Assembly: GCF_003010965.1 (NCBI RefSeq)
Contig: NZ_PGGM01000008.1
Span: 186,001-250,000 of the forward strand
Direction of reading: 5' to 3'
Source: Phyllobacterium sophorae
GTDB taxonomy: Bacteria; Pseudomonadota; Alphaproteobacteria; Rhizobiales; Rhizobiaceae
DNA: 64,000 nt
A model generated the notes under the pieces. It saw only the letters and a list, made by a program, of their open reading frames with translations. It made no database searches and was not told the origin of the DNA. The position numbers and the translations under genes were made by a program. This document shows, piece by piece, positions 18,674 through 28,451 of the stretch; position 1 is the first letter of the stretch, and each line of letters begins with the position of its first letter.

Positions 18674-19894
18674 ATGACTGATACCGCCATGCCTGCGCAG
18701 CGCAGTTCCGCTGAAACCACCGTATTTGCCATCATATTTGCCGTGAGTTTCTGCCATTTTCTCAATGACATGATGCAATCGCTGCTTTCGGCCATCTATC
18801 CGATGCTCAAGCAGAATTATGGCCTCGATTTCAAGCAGATCGGCTTTCTCACGCTGACCTTCCAGGTCACCGCATCGCTGTTGCAGCCCATTGTCGGCAC
18901 CTATACTGACAAGCGCCCGATGCCCTATTCATTGACTGTCGGCATGGCGTTCTCACTTGTCGGGCTTGTTCTCCTGTCCATCGCTACCCATTATGTGATG
19001 CTGCTTGCAGGCGCCGCTTTCATCGGCATTGGCTCTTCGATATTCCATCCGGAATCTTCGCGCGTGGCCCGGCTGGCCTCCGGTGGCCGCCATGGTCTCG
19101 CCCAGTCGTTCTTTCAGGTCGGCGGTAATTTCGGCAGCGCCAGCGGCCCGCTGCTTGCGGCTTTCATCGTTCTGCCACGTGGCCAGCAGAGTATCGCCTG
19201 GTTTTCGCTGGCAGCTTTGATCGGCATGATCATTCTCTACCAGGTCGGCAGCTGGTACCAGCGCTACCGCGCCGCCAATGCCAACAGGCCGGCCGCAAGC
19301 AGGCAGCTGAAACTGCCGCGCGGCAAGGTCGTGATGTCCTTGATCATCCTGACGCTGCTGGTCTTCACCAAAAACATCTATCTCGCCAGCATCTCCAGCT
19401 ATTACACCTTCTACGTCATCCACAAGTTTGGCATATCGGTGCCACAGTCGCAGATGATGCTCTTCCTGTTCCTCGGCGCGGCCGGTGTAGGGACCATTCT
19501 CGGCGGACCGATCGGCGACAAGATCGGTACCAAGGCGGTGATCTGGTTCTCGATCCTCGGTGTCCTGCCGTTCACGCTGATGATGCCCTACGCCAGCCTG
19601 TTCTGGACCGGCGTCCTGACCGTCTTCATCGGCCTTATCCTCTCCTCGGCCTTTCCTGCCATTGTCGTCTTCGCGCAGGAACTGGTGCCGGGCCGCGTCG
19701 GCATGATCGCCGGGATCTTCTTCGGCTTCGCCTTCGGCATGGCCGGCATTGCGGCGGCTGTGCTCGGCTTCGTTGCCGATATCAAGGGCATCGACTATGT
19801 CTATTTGATCTGTTCGTACCTGCCATTCCTGGGTCTGCTGACAATTTTCCTCCCAAGCATGCGGGAAGTTCGCGGAGAAAGCGTCGCAGCATAA
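18674..19894 (+). CDS. fsr: MFS exporter of the fosmidomycin-resistance (Fsr) type
   Basis: A 406-residue 12-segment transporter. The N-terminal CHFLNDMMQSLLSAIYPMLK, the LTFQVTASLLQPIVGTYTDKRP loop, IGSSIFHPESSRVARLASGG and AQSFFQVGGNFGSASGPLLAA are characteristic of Fsr proteins, which export fosmidomycin and related small molecules. The true substrate here is unknown. It is divergent from an AraC regulator, and a good terminator follows it. Confidence 0.87.
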   Translation: MTDTAMPAQRSSAETTVFAIIFAVSFCHFLNDMMQSLLSAIYPMLKQNYGLDFKQIGFLTLTFQVTASLLQPIVGTYTDKRPMPYSLTVGMAFSLVGLVLLSIATHYVMLLAGAAFIGIGSSIFHPESSRVARLASGGRHGLAQSFFQVGGNFGSASGPLLAAFIVLPRGQQSIAWFSLAALIGMIILYQVGSWYQRYRAANANRPAASRQLKLPRGKVVMSLIILTLLVFTKNIYLASISSYYTFYVIHKFGISVPQSQMMLFLFLGAAGVGTILGGPIGDKIGTKAVIWFSILGVLPFTLMMPYASLFWTGVLTVFIGLILSSAFPAIVVFAQELVPGRVGMIAGIFFGFAFGMAGIAAAVLGFVADIKGIDYVYLICSYLPFLGLLTIFLPSMREVRGESVAA

Positions 19895-19900
19895 TCACCA

Positions 19901-19932
19901 GAAAAGCCCGGGACCTTCTTCCGGGCTTTTCT
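19901..19932 (+). terminator. Intrinsic terminator after fsr
   Basis: AAAAGCCCGG and CCGGGCTTTT arms (19902-19911 and 19921-19930) around a 9-nt loop are followed by TTCTT. A second inverted repeat, CTGCTGAC/GTCAGCAG at 19945-19967, follows without a T run. Confidence 0.8.
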
Positions 19933-20088
19933 TGTTCAGGCAGTCTGCTGACGTCAATTGTCAGCAGGGGTGGTTTGAAAACCCGCCAAGCACCTCCATA
20001 TAAGCAACATCATTCCCAATGATGCTTCGCATCTAGCGATGCGTTCTGCTAAACACGTCCAGACCGAAATTCCTTTCCGGGTACCTTC

Positions 20089-21015
20089 ATGTCCTCAGCC
20101 ATCTCTGTCTCCAGTCTTTACAAGACCTATTCGACCGGTTTTGAAGCGCTGAAGAACATCAATCTCGAGATCCGCCACGGCGAGATTTTCGCTTTGCTCG
20201 GCCCCAACGGCGCGGGCAAGACCACCCTGATTTCCACGATTTGCGGCATCGTCAACCCGACGTCGGGAACAATCCTCGCCGACGGCCACGATATCATCAA
20301 GGAATATCGTGCAGCGCGCACCAAGATCGGCCTCGTTCCCCAGGAACTGACGACCGATGCCTTCGAGACGGTGTGGAATACGGTCAGCTTCAGCCGGGGT
20401 CTGTTCGGCAAACCCGCAAAACCTGCGCACATCGAGAAGATCCTGAAAGAGTTGTCACTTTGGGATAAGAAAGACTCCAAGCTCATGACCCTCTCTGGCG
20501 GCATGAAGCGCCGCGTGATGATCGCCAAGGCGCTGTCGCATGAGCCGGAGATCCTGTTCCTGGACGAGCCCACCGCCGGGGTCGACGTCGAATTGCGGCG
20601 TGACATGTGGAATGTCGTGCGCGCGCTGCGCGCCTCGGGCGTGACCATCATCCTGACGACGCATTACATCGAGGAAGCCCAGCAGATGGCTGACCGGATC
20701 GGTGTCATCAGCCACGGCGAGATCATTCTGGTTGAGGAAAAAGACGAACTGATGCGCTCGCTCGGCAAGAAGCAGCTGCGGCTGCATTTGCAGGGAAAGC
20801 GCGAAACTGTACCCGAAGCGCTGAGCAAATATGGCCTCGAACTGTCGCCGGACGGCGCCGAGCTGATCTATACGTACGACACCCAAAAAGAGCGCACCGG
20901 CATCACCGCACTGTTGAAAGATCTCGACAAGGCCGAAGTCCGCTTCAACGATATCCAGACGAAGGAAAGCTCGCTGGAGGAAATCTTCGTCAGCCTCGTG
21001 AGGGAACGCAAATGA
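20089..21015 (+). CDS. ABC-2 type exporter, ATP-binding protein (YadG-like)
   Basis: A 308-residue ATPase, the length of E. coli YadG, with Walker [11 protein letters not shown], signature [15 protein letters not shown], Walker [12 protein letters not shown] and the switch histidine in [17 protein letters not shown]-terminal domain of about 90 residues follows. It pairs with the permease that starts 4 nt before its stop (ATGA). YadGH-type exporters are widespread, but their substrate is not established. The 194 nt upstream of its start hold the fsr terminator and no other gene. Confidence 0.85.
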   Translation: MSSAISVSSLYKTYSTGFEALKNINLEIRHGEIFALLGPNGAGKTTLISTICGIVNPTSGTILADGHDIIKEYRAARTKIGLVPQELTTDAFETVWNTVSFSRGLFGKPAKPAHIEKILKELSLWDKKDSKLMTLSGGMKRRVMIAKALSHEPEILFLDEPTAGVDVELRRDMWNVVRALRASGVTIILTTHYIEEAQQMADRIGVISHGEIILVEEKDELMRSLGKKQLRLHLQGKRETVPEALSKYGLELSPDGAELIYTYDTQKERTGITALLKDLDKAEVRFNDIQTKESSLEEIFVSLVRERK

Positions 21016-21773
21016 ACCTCTACGCCATCAAGGCAATCTACCTGTTCGAAATGCACCGCACGTGGCGCACGATCATGCAAAGCGTGATCTCGCCGGTGAT
21101 TTCCACCAGCCTTTATTTCGTCGTCTTCGGCTCGGCCATCGGCGGCCGTATTCCGGAGATCAACGGGGTCAGCTACGGCGCTTTCATCGTACCGGGCCTC
21201 ATCATGCTGTCGCTGCTGACGCAAAGCATCTCGAACGCTTCCTTTGGCATCTATTTTCCGAAATTCGTCGGTACGATCTACGAGCTCCTGTCGGCACCCG
21301 TTTCCTATGTCGAGATCGTCATCGCCTATGTCGGGGCAGCTGCGTCAAAGTCGATCATCCTCGGCCTGATTATCCTGGCGACGGCTGCGCTGTTCGTGCC
21401 ATTGCGGATCGAGCATCCTTTCATGATGCTGCTTTTCCTGGTCCTTACTGCCGTCACCTTCAGCCTTTTCGGTTTCATCATCGGCATTTGGGCCGATGGT
21501 TTTGAAAAACTCCAGCTTGTGCCGTTGATGATCATCACGCCGCTCACCTTCCTCGGCGGCAGTTTCTATGCGGTCGACATGCTGCCGCCATTCTGGCAGA
21601 CGGTGACGCTGTTCAACCCGGTCGTCTATCTCATCAGCGGTTTCCGCTGGAGCTTCTATGGCCTGTCGGACGTGCATATCGGAACGAGCCTCGCCATGAC
21701 GGCAGTGTTCCTCATCGCCTGCATGCTGGTGCTGCGCTGGATCTTCAGGACGGGCTATAGATTGAAGAGTTAA
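21012..21773 (+). CDS. ABC-2 type exporter permease (YadH-like)
   Basis: A 253-residue membrane protein with six predicted segments and the ABC-2 family pattern: an N-terminal [39 protein letters not shown], and the conserved [19 protein letters not shown] loop before the last segments. It overlaps the ATPase stop by 4 nt, so the two are co-translated and form one exporter. Confidence 0.85.
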   Translation: MNLYAIKAIYLFEMHRTWRTIMQSVISPVISTSLYFVVFGSAIGGRIPEINGVSYGAFIVPGLIMLSLLTQSISNASFGIYFPKFVGTIYELLSAPVSYVEIVIAYVGAAASKSIILGLIILATAALFVPLRIEHPFMMLLFLVLTAVTFSLFGFIIGIWADGFEKLQLVPLMIITPLTFLGGSFYAVDMLPPFWQTVTLFNPVVYLISGFRWSFYGLSDVHIGTSLAMTAVFLIACMLVLRWIFRTGYRLKS

Positions 21774-21782
21774 GGTGCAGAG

Positions 21783-22217
21783 TCACAATTCGATCAGGTG
21801 AAGGTTATCTTTTCCACCGGGCACAGCGTCAGTCACCAAGCGCCGGTCAAAAGTTGCCAACTGGCCTTCATTGGATCTTGCAAGTGCAAGAAGGTAGGTG
21901 TCTGTAATCTGACTCGAAATTAGCAGTCTCGACTGGTCTATCAGCTTTGACCTCATAAGGCTGATACTGTCCGTCCAGAACTCATGGCCGGGCCTGGACG
22001 TAAAAACTGCCAACAACGACGCAATCGCAGCTGGAGAACCGGGGGAATTCCGGTAGCGCGCGTCGCCGATAATGCGAATGACACCATTCTCCGTAAGGGG
22101 GCAAGTGGCCCAAGCGGACTGACCAATCTCTGCGAACCAATTGTGCGCGGAAACGTGATGAATATGTGCTGGATCAAACAGCGCAATGAGCACATTGACG
22201 TCGAGCAAAAATGTCAT
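21783..22217 (-). CDS. vapC: VapC-type PIN-domain toxin
   Basis: A 144-residue PIN domain ribonuclease. The acidic residues are all present: FLLDVNVLIALFD at the N-terminus, the LTENGVIRI glutamate, ITDTYLLALARSN, and ATFDRRL near the end. It overlaps the upstream antitoxin by 1 nt, as in co-translated toxin-antitoxin pairs. It is the first of five toxin-antitoxin loci counted downstream of metH or overlapping nrdB, and it looks intact. Confidence 0.83.
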   Translation of the reverse strand: MTFLLDVNVLIALFDPAHIHHVSAHNWFAEIGQSAWATCPLTENGVIRIIGDARYRNSPGSPAAIASLLAVFTSRPGHEFWTDSISLMRSKLIDQSRLLISSQITDTYLLALARSNEGQLATFDRRLVTDAVPGGKDNLHLIEL

Positions 22218-22444
22218 CAGGGCAATTCATCGCGCAACTGATTGACGAACTCCATCGTAACGGGAGTTCCATCCTTTACAGTAAGCAGCGGTACACCGTT
22301 ACGTTCGGTTATGCTGACAATTGGCGCCTGTAGAGATTTCCGGGCAAGCATTGATATGACCTCGCCGATTGTCTTGTTTTGATGTTCGGCTAAGCCCTTT
22401 GCTGCCGCAAGCACGTCGTCATCAATAGCCAAAGTCGTTCGCAT
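22217..22444 (-). CDS. vapB: VapB-type antitoxin
   Basis: A 75-residue ribbon-helix-helix antitoxin starting MRTTLAIDDDVLAAAKGLAE, followed by NKTIGEVISMLARKSL and a toxin-binding C-terminus. The frame opens earlier (22477), but the ATG at 22444 has GGAG 6 nt upstream and gives the canonical family start. It neutralises the downstream VapC and should repress its own promoter. The two genes form an apparently intact pair placed between the YadGH exporter and the MarR gene. Confidence 0.78.
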   Translation of the reverse strand: MRTTLAIDDDVLAAAKGLAEHQNKTIGEVISMLARKSLQAPIVSITERNGVPLLTVKDGTPVTMEFVNQLRDELP

Positions 22445-22507
22445 TTCCATCTCCAAACATCGAGCATCAAACATCACACATCAATATGGAGTGTTCCAAA
22501 GACAATA

Positions 22508-22966
22508 TCAAGGATATCTCTTTCCAAAATAGGCTTCCAACGCAGCCAGTCCGGCCTTAAGCTCCTTCTCGCCTTTTGAACCGAGGTTTGACAAAAGCTC
22601 CGCCTCGAATTGATGCGCAACCTTGGCAAGCTCGTTATATGCTTTGCGCCCTGCAGCCGTGAGCTCCAGATTCTCGATGCGCCGGTCAGTTTCATCACGT
22701 TTGCGTTGCAGCCAGCGCCGCTGCTCAAGCGCGAAGACTGCTCGCGAAACCTTGGTCTTGTGCATGGATGAATGCACGCCAATGGCCGTTGCTGTCAGCG
22801 TACCGAACTGGCCGAGCGTTGCCAGAGTTCGCCATTCCGGCCGTGTCAGACCATACTGATCCCGGTAGAGACGGGCGAAGCGCTGGCTGACGGCCTCCGC
22901 CGCCTTGTTCAGCCGGTAGGGGATGAAGTCCTCCAGTATCAGCGGCGGCCTTGTCTCGTCTGTCAT
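22508..22966 (-). CDS. MarR family regulator, probably of homogentisate catabolism
   Basis: A 152-residue winged-helix regulator: FIPYRLNKAAEAVSQRFARL, GLTRPEWRTLATLGQFG, HKTKVSRAVFALEQRRWLQRK and DETDRRIENLELTAAGR (the wing). It is divergent from hmgA with an inverted repeat in between, so it is probably its local repressor, responding to a pathway intermediate. Homogentisate genes in Pseudomonas use an IclR-type HmgR, so this is a different regulator for the same job. Confidence 0.8.
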   Translation of the reverse strand: MTDETRPPLILEDFIPYRLNKAAEAVSQRFARLYRDQYGLTRPEWRTLATLGQFGTLTATAIGVHSSMHKTKVSRAVFALEQRRWLQRKRDETDRRIENLELTAAGRKAYNELAKVAHQFEAELLSNLGSKGEKELKAGLAALEAYFGKRYP

Positions 22967-22993
22967 TGCTTCAAAATCCCTGTTTAGCGTTGA

Positions 22994-23026
22994 TAGTTAC
23001 AAAATAGATCGTCACAATTGCAACTA
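22994..23026. promoter_or_regulatory. Candidate MarR operator between the regulator and hmgA
   Basis: TAGTTACAA (22994-23002) and TTGCAACTA (23018-23026) are inverted repeats matching at 8 of 9 positions, separated by 15 nt. A strong AGGAGG site precedes the hmgA ATG at 23049. Confidence 0.5.
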
Positions 23027-23048
23027 AATTGGTCCAGGAGGAAGAACC

Positions 23049-24383
23049 ATGGCCGCTCTTCATTATATGCCGGGCTTCGGCAATGACTTCGAAACGGAAT
23101 CCCTGCCCGGCGCGCTGCCGCAGGGACAGAACTCGCCACAGCGTTGCGCCTACGGGCTCTATGCCGAACAGCTTTCCGGTTCCCCCTTCACCGCCCCGCG
23201 CGGCATCAACGAGCGCTCCTGGCTCTATCGTATCCGCCCCTCCGTCAAGCATGGCGGGCGGTTCGCACCTGCAAGGCGCGACCATTGGAAGACTGCACCC
23301 AATCTCGATGATCATGAACTGCCGATCGGGCAACTGCGCTGGAACCCGACGCCCATGCCGAAAGAGCCCGTCAATTTTATCGACGGTATCCGCACCATGA
23401 CCACTGCCGGCGATGTGCATGGGCAGGCGGGCATGGCGGCGCATGTCTATGCCTTCAACAGTGACATGGTCGACGACTATTTCTTCAATGCCGATGGCGA
23501 GTTGCTGCTGGTGCCCGAGCGAGGCAGGCTCCGCATTTTCACCGAGATGGGCATCATCGAGGTCGAACCTTCGGAAATCTGCGTCATCCCGCGCGGCATG
23601 ATGGTCAAGGTCGCAGCACTCGATGGCGAGGCTCGCGGTTACATTTGCGAGAACTACGGCGCAAAATTCTCGCTGCCCGACCGCGGCCCGATCGGTGCAA
23701 ACTGCCTGGCCAATCCGCGCGATTTCAAGACGCCGGTCGCAGCCTACGAGGACAAGGAAGTACCATGCCGCCTGCATGTGAAATGGTGCGGCAAGTTCTA
23801 TGAAACCACGCTCGACCATTCGCCGCTCGACGTCGTGGCCTGGCACGGCAATTATGCGCCGTACAAATATGACCTGCGCACCTTCTCGCCCGTCGGCGCG
23901 ATCCTGTTCGATCACCCCGACCCATCCATTTTCACCGTGCTCACCGCGCCCTCGGGTGAAGAGGGAACGGCCAATGTTGATTTCGTGATTTTTCCGCCAC
24001 GCTGGCTGGTGGCGGAGCACAGTTTTCGCCCGCCCTGGTACCATCGCAATATCATGTCGGAATTCATGGGACTGGTATATGGTCAGTACGATGCCAAGGA
24101 GGAGGGATTCGTGCCCGGTGGTATGAGCCTGCACAACATGATGCTGCCGCATGGTCCCGACGCGATGGGTTTCAACAAGGCTTCGACGGTGGACCTGAAG
24201 CCGCAGCGTTTGGAGAACACCTTGGCATTCATGTTCGAAACGCGTTTCCCGCAGCATCTGACCCGTTTTGCAGCGGAGCTGGACTCGCTTCAGGACAATT
24301 ATGCCGATTGCTGGAAGGACCTGAAAAAGCGGTTTAACGGAACCGTTGCGGGAGACTGGCCAGAGGAGGCCAAAAACACATGA
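23049..24383 (+). CDS. hmgA: Homogentisate 1,2-dioxygenase
   Basis: A 444-residue ring-cleaving iron enzyme converting homogentisate to maleylacetoacetate. Family blocks include [25 protein letters not shown] at the start, [34 protein letters not shown] and [18 protein letters not shown] (holding iron ligands His and Glu). Length matches bacterial and human enzymes. It is the first gene of hmgA-fahA-maiA, overlapping fahA by 4 nt, behind a strong ribosome-binding site. Confidence 0.95.
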   Translation: MAALHYMPGFGNDFETESLPGALPQGQNSPQRCAYGLYAEQLSGSPFTAPRGINERSWLYRIRPSVKHGGRFAPARRDHWKTAPNLDDHELPIGQLRWNPTPMPKEPVNFIDGIRTMTTAGDVHGQAGMAAHVYAFNSDMVDDYFFNADGELLLVPERGRLRIFTEMGIIEVEPSEICVIPRGMMVKVAALDGEARGYICENYGAKFSLPDRGPIGANCLANPRDFKTPVAAYEDKEVPCRLHVKWCGKFYETTLDHSPLDVVAWHGNYAPYKYDLRTFSPVGAILFDHPDPSIFTVLTAPSGEEGTANVDFVIFPPRWLVAEHSFRPPWYHRNIMSEFMGLVYGQYDAKEEGFVPGGMSLHNMMLPHGPDAMGFNKASTVDLKPQRLENTLAFMFETRFPQHLTRFAAELDSLQDNYADCWKDLKKRFNGTVAGDWPEEAKNT

Positions 24384-25393
24384 AGCTCGCCTCGTTGACC
24401 AATGGAACGCGCGACGGCAGGCTCGTCCTCGTATCGAAGGACCTGACGCGCTACACCGATGCTTCGTTCCTGATACCGACCCTCCAGTCTGCCCTCGATA
24501 ATTGGGGGCGCATCGCGCCGCATCTTGAAGCGTTAAGCTCCGGCCTTGAACTCGGCGCGGTCCCTTTCGAGCGCTTTCACGAGCATGACGCCCTGTCGCC
24601 GCTGCCGCGTGCCTATCAGTGGGCGGATGGATCGGCCTATGTCAATCACGTCGAGCTGGTGCGCAAGGCGCGCGGCGCGCAGATGCCTGAAAGCTTCTGG
24701 ACCGATCCCTTGCTCTATCAGGGTGGCTCGGACAGTTTCCTTAGACCCCGCGAGCCGATCTGGGTGGCGGAAGAGGCCTATGGCATCGACATGGAAGGCG
24801 AGGTCGCGGTGATCGTCGACGAGGTGCCCATGGGTGCGAGCACGGATGAAGCGCGCGACGCTATCCGCCTTATCATGCTGGTCAACGATGTCAGCCTGCG
24901 TGCGCTCATTCCGGCAGAACTCGCCAAGGGGTTCGGTTTCTTTCAGTCCAAACCTTCATCGGCATTTTCACCGGTGGCAGTAACACCTGACGAGCTGGGC
25001 GATGCCTGGGATGGCGGCAAGGTGCATCTGCCGCTGCATGTCGATCTCAATGGCAAATCCTTTGGCCGGGCTAATGCCGGCATCGACATGACCTTCGATT
25101 TTCCAACGCTGATTGCCCATGCCGCCAAGACGAGGCCGCTTGCCGCCGGAACCATCATCGGCTCCGGCACGGTGTCCAACAAGCTCGACGGTGGACCGGG
25201 CAAGTCAGTGGAGGACGGCGGCGCCGGGTATTCGTGCATTGCCGAAATCCGCATGATCGAGACAATCGATCTTGGCGCACCACAGACGCCGTTTATGCGC
25301 TTCGGCGACATTGTTCGTATCGAGATGAAGGACGAACATGGCCGTTCGATCTTTGGCGCCATCGAGCAGCAGGTAACGCATTATGGGCGCTAG
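24380..25393 (+). CDS. fahA: Fumarylacetoacetate hydrolase
   Basis: A 337-residue FAH-family protein that hydrolyses fumarylacetoacetate to fumarate and acetoacetate. The metal-binding core is seen in [46 protein letters not shown] and ARPLAAG-like [18 protein letters not shown]. Its start overlaps the hmgA stop (ATGA), and its end overlaps maiA by 11 nt. The position in the homogentisate operon supports the specific function. Confidence 0.9.
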   Translation: MKLASLTNGTRDGRLVLVSKDLTRYTDASFLIPTLQSALDNWGRIAPHLEALSSGLELGAVPFERFHEHDALSPLPRAYQWADGSAYVNHVELVRKARGAQMPESFWTDPLLYQGGSDSFLRPREPIWVAEEAYGIDMEGEVAVIVDEVPMGASTDEARDAIRLIMLVNDVSLRALIPAELAKGFGFFQSKPSSAFSPVAVTPDELGDAWDGGKVHLPLHVDLNGKSFGRANAGIDMTFDFPTLIAHAAKTRPLAAGTIIGSGTVSNKLDGGPGKSVEDGGAGYSCIAEIRMIETIDLGAPQTPFMRFGDIVRIEMKDEHGRSIFGAIEQQVTHYGR

Positions 25394-26030
25394 GGCGATC
25401 CTTTACGACTATTGGCGATCATCCGCCAGTTACCGGGTGCGCATTGCGCTCAACCTTCTTGGACTTGAGTATGAATCCGTCTCCGTCAATCTGCTGGCGA
25501 ACGAGCATAAGGGTCTCGACCATCTGTGCCGCAATCCCCAGGGTCTGGTACCGGCGCTCGCCATAGACGGTCACATGATGACGCAATCCCTGGCGATCAT
25601 CGAATATCTTGACGAGACCCATCCCGGTGCCGGCTTTCTGCCGGCCGACCCGGTGGGGCGCCAGCGCGTGCGATCGCTGTCCCACGCCATCGCCATGGAG
25701 ATCCATCCTGTCTGCAACCTGGGCACGATATCGCATGTCATGCAATTGACGGGGGGAACCGAAGAGACCCGAAGCGCCTGGATGCGCAAATTCATTTCTG
25801 AGGGGCTCGTGGCGTTTGAGAACATGCTGGATCATCCCGATACGGGTAAATTCTGCCACGGCGACACACCCGGAATGGCGGATTTTTGCCTGGTTCCGCA
25901 GGTCTACAACGCCAAGCGCTGGGGCGCAGGGATCGGCCACCTTGCCCGCATCAACGCAATTGCGGGACATTGCGAGGCAATAGAAGCCTTTGGTGCCGCG
26001 CATCCGGATCGGGTGAAGCCTTCCGGATAG
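25383..26030 (+). CDS. maiA: Maleylacetoacetate isomerase
   Basis: A 215-residue zeta-class glutathione transferase. The N-terminal YDYWRSSASYRVRIALNLLG carries the SSxS(C)-type zeta motif, followed by NPQGLVPALAIDG and the QSLAIIEYLDE glutathione-binding region. It isomerises maleylacetoacetate to fumarylacetoacetate between HmgA and FahA. It starts within the fahA 3' end, so the three genes are translated together. Confidence 0.92.
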   Translation: MGARAILYDYWRSSASYRVRIALNLLGLEYESVSVNLLANEHKGLDHLCRNPQGLVPALAIDGHMMTQSLAIIEYLDETHPGAGFLPADPVGRQRVRSLSHAIAMEIHPVCNLGTISHVMQLTGGTEETRSAWMRKFISEGLVAFENMLDHPDTGKFCHGDTPGMADFCLVPQVYNAKRWGAGIGHLARINAIAGHCEAIEAFGAAHPDRVKPSG

Positions 26031-26074
26031 ACACCGTTGGCCCAGCCCGCTGCTCATCCGGGGAACAACAGATG

Positions 26075-26452
26075 TCAGATAACGGTCACATCGTACTGGC
26101 TGAATATCTTATCGCATGTCAGGATTGTCAGATTTTCCATCTGCGCCTGGGCTATGAGCATGCGGTCAAAGGGGTCCCGGTGGTGATCGCCCAATTGCTC
26201 CGTCCGCGCCGCATGCAACGCGTTCACCGCAAGGAAGGGGATGTTGTGCGCCCTGACTGTCTCGACAATATTGCCATCGAGGACAAGCTTGCCCAAGGCG
26301 CGTTTTATTGCGATCTCCCAAATCGAGGCGACGCTGACGATGAGGCCATCACCCTGCTCAAGGATGGCCCTTTGCGACCGTGAAAGACTCCGATCATCAC
26401 TGACAGCCCAGAGCAGCACATGCGTGTCGATGAGGTAGAGCGGACGGCTCAC
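26075..26452 (-). CDS. PIN-domain toxin (VapC-like) of a Phd/PIN pair
   Basis: A 125-residue PIN ribonuclease with all expected acidic residues: YLIDTHVLLWAVSD, SVASIWEIAIKRALGKL, HRDPFDRMLIAQAQ and ILTCDKIFSQY. This DTHxLLW subfamily usually pairs with Phd/YefM antitoxins, as it does here (4-nt overlap, antitoxin first). It looks intact. The pair sits between maiA and hppD, and so interrupts the tyrosine catabolic genes. Confidence 0.87.
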   Translation of the reverse strand: MSRPLYLIDTHVLLWAVSDDRSLSRSQRAILEQGDGLIVSVASIWEIAIKRALGKLVLDGNIVETVRAHNIPFLAVNALHAARTEQLGDHHRDPFDRMLIAQAQMENLTILTCDKIFSQYDVTVI

Positions 26453-26679
26453 TTGACGTAGTCATCCCATTCGGGGCCAAGATCATTGAAGTCGTCCGAA
26501 ATCTTCACGCGTCCCTTCAGGGCGCCGATCAACCGACCGGGCTCGATGTTCTGATTGGGCAGGGGGGATATGGTTGCGACCGCCTTGCCGTGACGCGTGA
26601 GGACGATCTCCTCGCCTGCCTGTGCACGAGCGACAAGTTCTGAGAATTTGGCTTTCGCTTGCGCAATTGAAATGTTCAC
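26449..26679 (-). CDS. Phd/YefM family antitoxin
   Basis: A 76-residue antitoxin beginning MNISIAQAKAKFSELVARAQ, then GEEIVLTRHGKAVATISPL, the Phd/YefM DNA-binding fold, and an acidic C-terminus that binds toxin. The frame opens at an ATG at 26700, but AAGGAG sits 7 nt before the GTG at 26679, and the upstream ATG lies inside the operator palindrome. So the GTG is preferred. Confidence 0.82.
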   Translation of the reverse strand: MNISIAQAKAKFSELVARAQAGEEIVLTRHGKAVATISPLPNQNIEPGRLIGALKGRVKISDDFNDLGPEWDDYVK

Positions 26680-26692
26680 AGCATCACTCCTT

Positions 26693-26712
26693 ATGACCAT
26701 AATTTAGGTCAT
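26693..26712. promoter_or_regulatory. Probable autoregulatory operator of the Phd/PIN pair
   Basis: ATGACC-ATAATTTA-GGTCAT is a perfect 6-bp inverted repeat with an AT-rich 8-nt spacer, 14 nt upstream of the antitoxin GTG. Phd-type antitoxins bind such palindromes. Confidence 0.6.
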
Positions 26713-26745
26713 ATTTTTACCCGGTGCAATGCTTGCTGTTGTCGC

Positions 26746-27858
26746 CTACTCCGCAGCCTCGATCTTGATCACGCCGCGGCGGATCTGATCTTCCTCGATC
26801 GACTCGAACAGCGCGCGGAAGTTGCCCTCGCCAAAACCCTCGTCACCCTTGCGCTGGATGAATTCGAAGAAGATCGGTCCGATGACTGTCTTGGAGAAGA
26901 TCTGCAACAGGATTTTGGTCATACCGCCATCGACCACGCCGTCGCCATCGATGAGAATGCCATGCTTCTTCATCCGCTCGATCGGCTCGTCGTGCCCGTG
27001 GACGCGCTCATGTGATTTTTCATAATAGGTCTCCGGCGGACCGGGCATGAATTTCAGTCCGTTGTCAGCAAGCCTGTCGGTCGCGTCATAGATCGCTTCT
27101 GTGCCAACGGCGATGTGCTGGATGCCTTCGCCCTTGTACTTGCGCAGGTATTCCTCGATCTGGCTCTTGTCGTCGGTCGATTCGTTCAACGGAATGCGAA
27201 TCTTGCCGCACGGTGAGGTGATGGCACGCGAAACGAGGCCCGTCAGCTTGCCGGCAATATCGAAGAAATGGATCTGCTTGAAGCCGAACAGTTCACGATA
27301 GAACGCCCACCACTTATCCATGTTGCCGCGATAGACATTGTGCGTCAGGTGATCGAGATAATAGAAACCGACACCTTCCGGCGCCGGATTACGCTCGCCG
27401 AGCCATTCAAACTCAGCGTCATAGGCTGAACCCTTGTCCCCATAGGTTTCGATGAAATACAGCATCGAGCCGCCAATACCGACAATCGCCGGAACATCGA
27501 GCGTCTTGTCGTCGCCTTCATAGGCTGTCGCACCCTTGGCCACCGCATGATTGAAAGCGTGATTTGCATCCACCACGCGCCAGGCCATGGAAGGGGCACA
27601 TGGACCATGTTTTTCTACGAATCGCGTGGCATGGGACCCAGGCTCTGCATTGAGGATGTAATTGATATCGCCCTGCCGCCAGACAGTTATTTTCTTGGTC
27701 TTGTGGCGGGCAACCGGCATGTAGCCCATGCGGGTAAACAGCTCTTCCAGCTTTTCCGGCTCGGGATGGGAGAATTCGACAAATTCAAATCCGTCCGTTC
27801 CGGCCGGGTTGTCTTTGCTGATGACAGCCTTCGGTGCGTCATGCGGAAACGGGCCCAT
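26746..27858 (-). CDS. hppD: 4-hydroxyphenylpyruvate dioxygenase
   Basis: A 370-residue iron enzyme that turns 4-hydroxyphenylpyruvate into homogentisate, the substrate of HmgA. The iron ligands are visible: His in YLDHLTHNVYRG, His in GEGIQHIAVGTEAI, and Glu in GPIFFEFIQRKGDEGFG. It is transcribed opposite to hmgA-fahA-maiA and is divergent from an Lrp-type regulator. AGGGAGG precedes the ATG. Confidence 0.94.
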   Translation of the reverse strand: MGPFPHDAPKAVISKDNPAGTDGFEFVEFSHPEPEKLEELFTRMGYMPVARHKTKKITVWRQGDINYILNAEPGSHATRFVEKHGPCAPSMAWRVVDANHAFNHAVAKGATAYEGDDKTLDVPAIVGIGGSMLYFIETYGDKGSAYDAEFEWLGERNPAPEGVGFYYLDHLTHNVYRGNMDKWWAFYRELFGFKQIHFFDIAGKLTGLVSRAITSPCGKIRIPLNESTDDKSQIEEYLRKYKGEGIQHIAVGTEAIYDATDRLADNGLKFMPGPPETYYEKSHERVHGHDEPIERMKKHGILIDGDGVVDGGMTKILLQIFSKTVIGPIFFEFIQRKGDEGFGEGNFRALFESIEEDQIRRGVIKIEAAE

Positions 27859-27981
27859 ATCATCCTCCCTTTGGTTGGCGCGCCATTATCGCGCAAAACG
27901 CCCGCAATGTGCTTGCATTTCAAAGCTCTTATGGCGTAGGTTTTGCATGTTTCGTGCGTATTTGAAGCAAAGGATGCATGA

Positions 27982-28443
27982 ATGGAACAGCTTGACCCGT
28001 CTGACCGCAAAATACTCATCTGCCTGCAGGAAGACGGACGGCTGACGAACAACGAGCTTTCCGAGCGGATCAACCTCTCACCCTCGCAATGTTCACGCCG
28101 CCGTACCCGGCTGGAAGAGGAAGGGTACATTCGCGGCTACCGGGCAGAAATTGACCGGGAAAAGCTCGGCCTCGGCATCGTCAACATCATCTCGGTGACC
28201 CTTGCAACGCACAACCGGGACAATGCTCAGCGGTTTTCCGAGCTGATTTCAAACCTGCCGCAAGTGATGGAAGCCCATGCGCTGACTGGAGAGATGGATT
28301 ATTTCATCAAGGTCGTGACGCCGGACCTGCGCGGGCTTTCCACGTTCGTCAATGAAATCCTGCTACCGCATGAATCCGTACAGCATGTCAAAACCGCCAT
28401 CGTGCTCGACACCCTGAAGGAAGACGGGCGCTTGCCGATATGA
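27982..28443 (+). CDS. Lrp/AsnC family regulator, probably of hppD
   Basis: A 153-residue Lrp-type protein: N-terminal HTH (LDPSDRKILICLQEDGRLTNNELSERI, SPSQCSRRRTRLEEEGYI) and C-terminal RAM domain (AHALTGEMDYFIKVVTPDL). It is divergent from hppD with 123 nt between. Lrp-type regulators commonly sense amino acids, so tyrosine or phenylalanine is a natural guess for the effector. The intergenic region has several TTTGCAT/GCAAA-like half sites, but I cannot define an operator. Confidence 0.85.
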   Translation: MEQLDPSDRKILICLQEDGRLTNNELSERINLSPSQCSRRRTRLEEEGYIRGYRAEIDREKLGLGIVNIISVTLATHNRDNAQRFSELISNLPQVMEAHALTGEMDYFIKVVTPDLRGLSTFVNEILLPHESVQHVKTAIVLDTLKEDGRLPI

Positions 28444-28451
28444 CCTCTGAC

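Noticed and set aside
19945-19967. Second terminator after fsr
   Set aside because: CTGCTGAC/GTCAGCAG is a clean inverted repeat, but no T run follows; it may be an operator for the YadGH genes, without further support.
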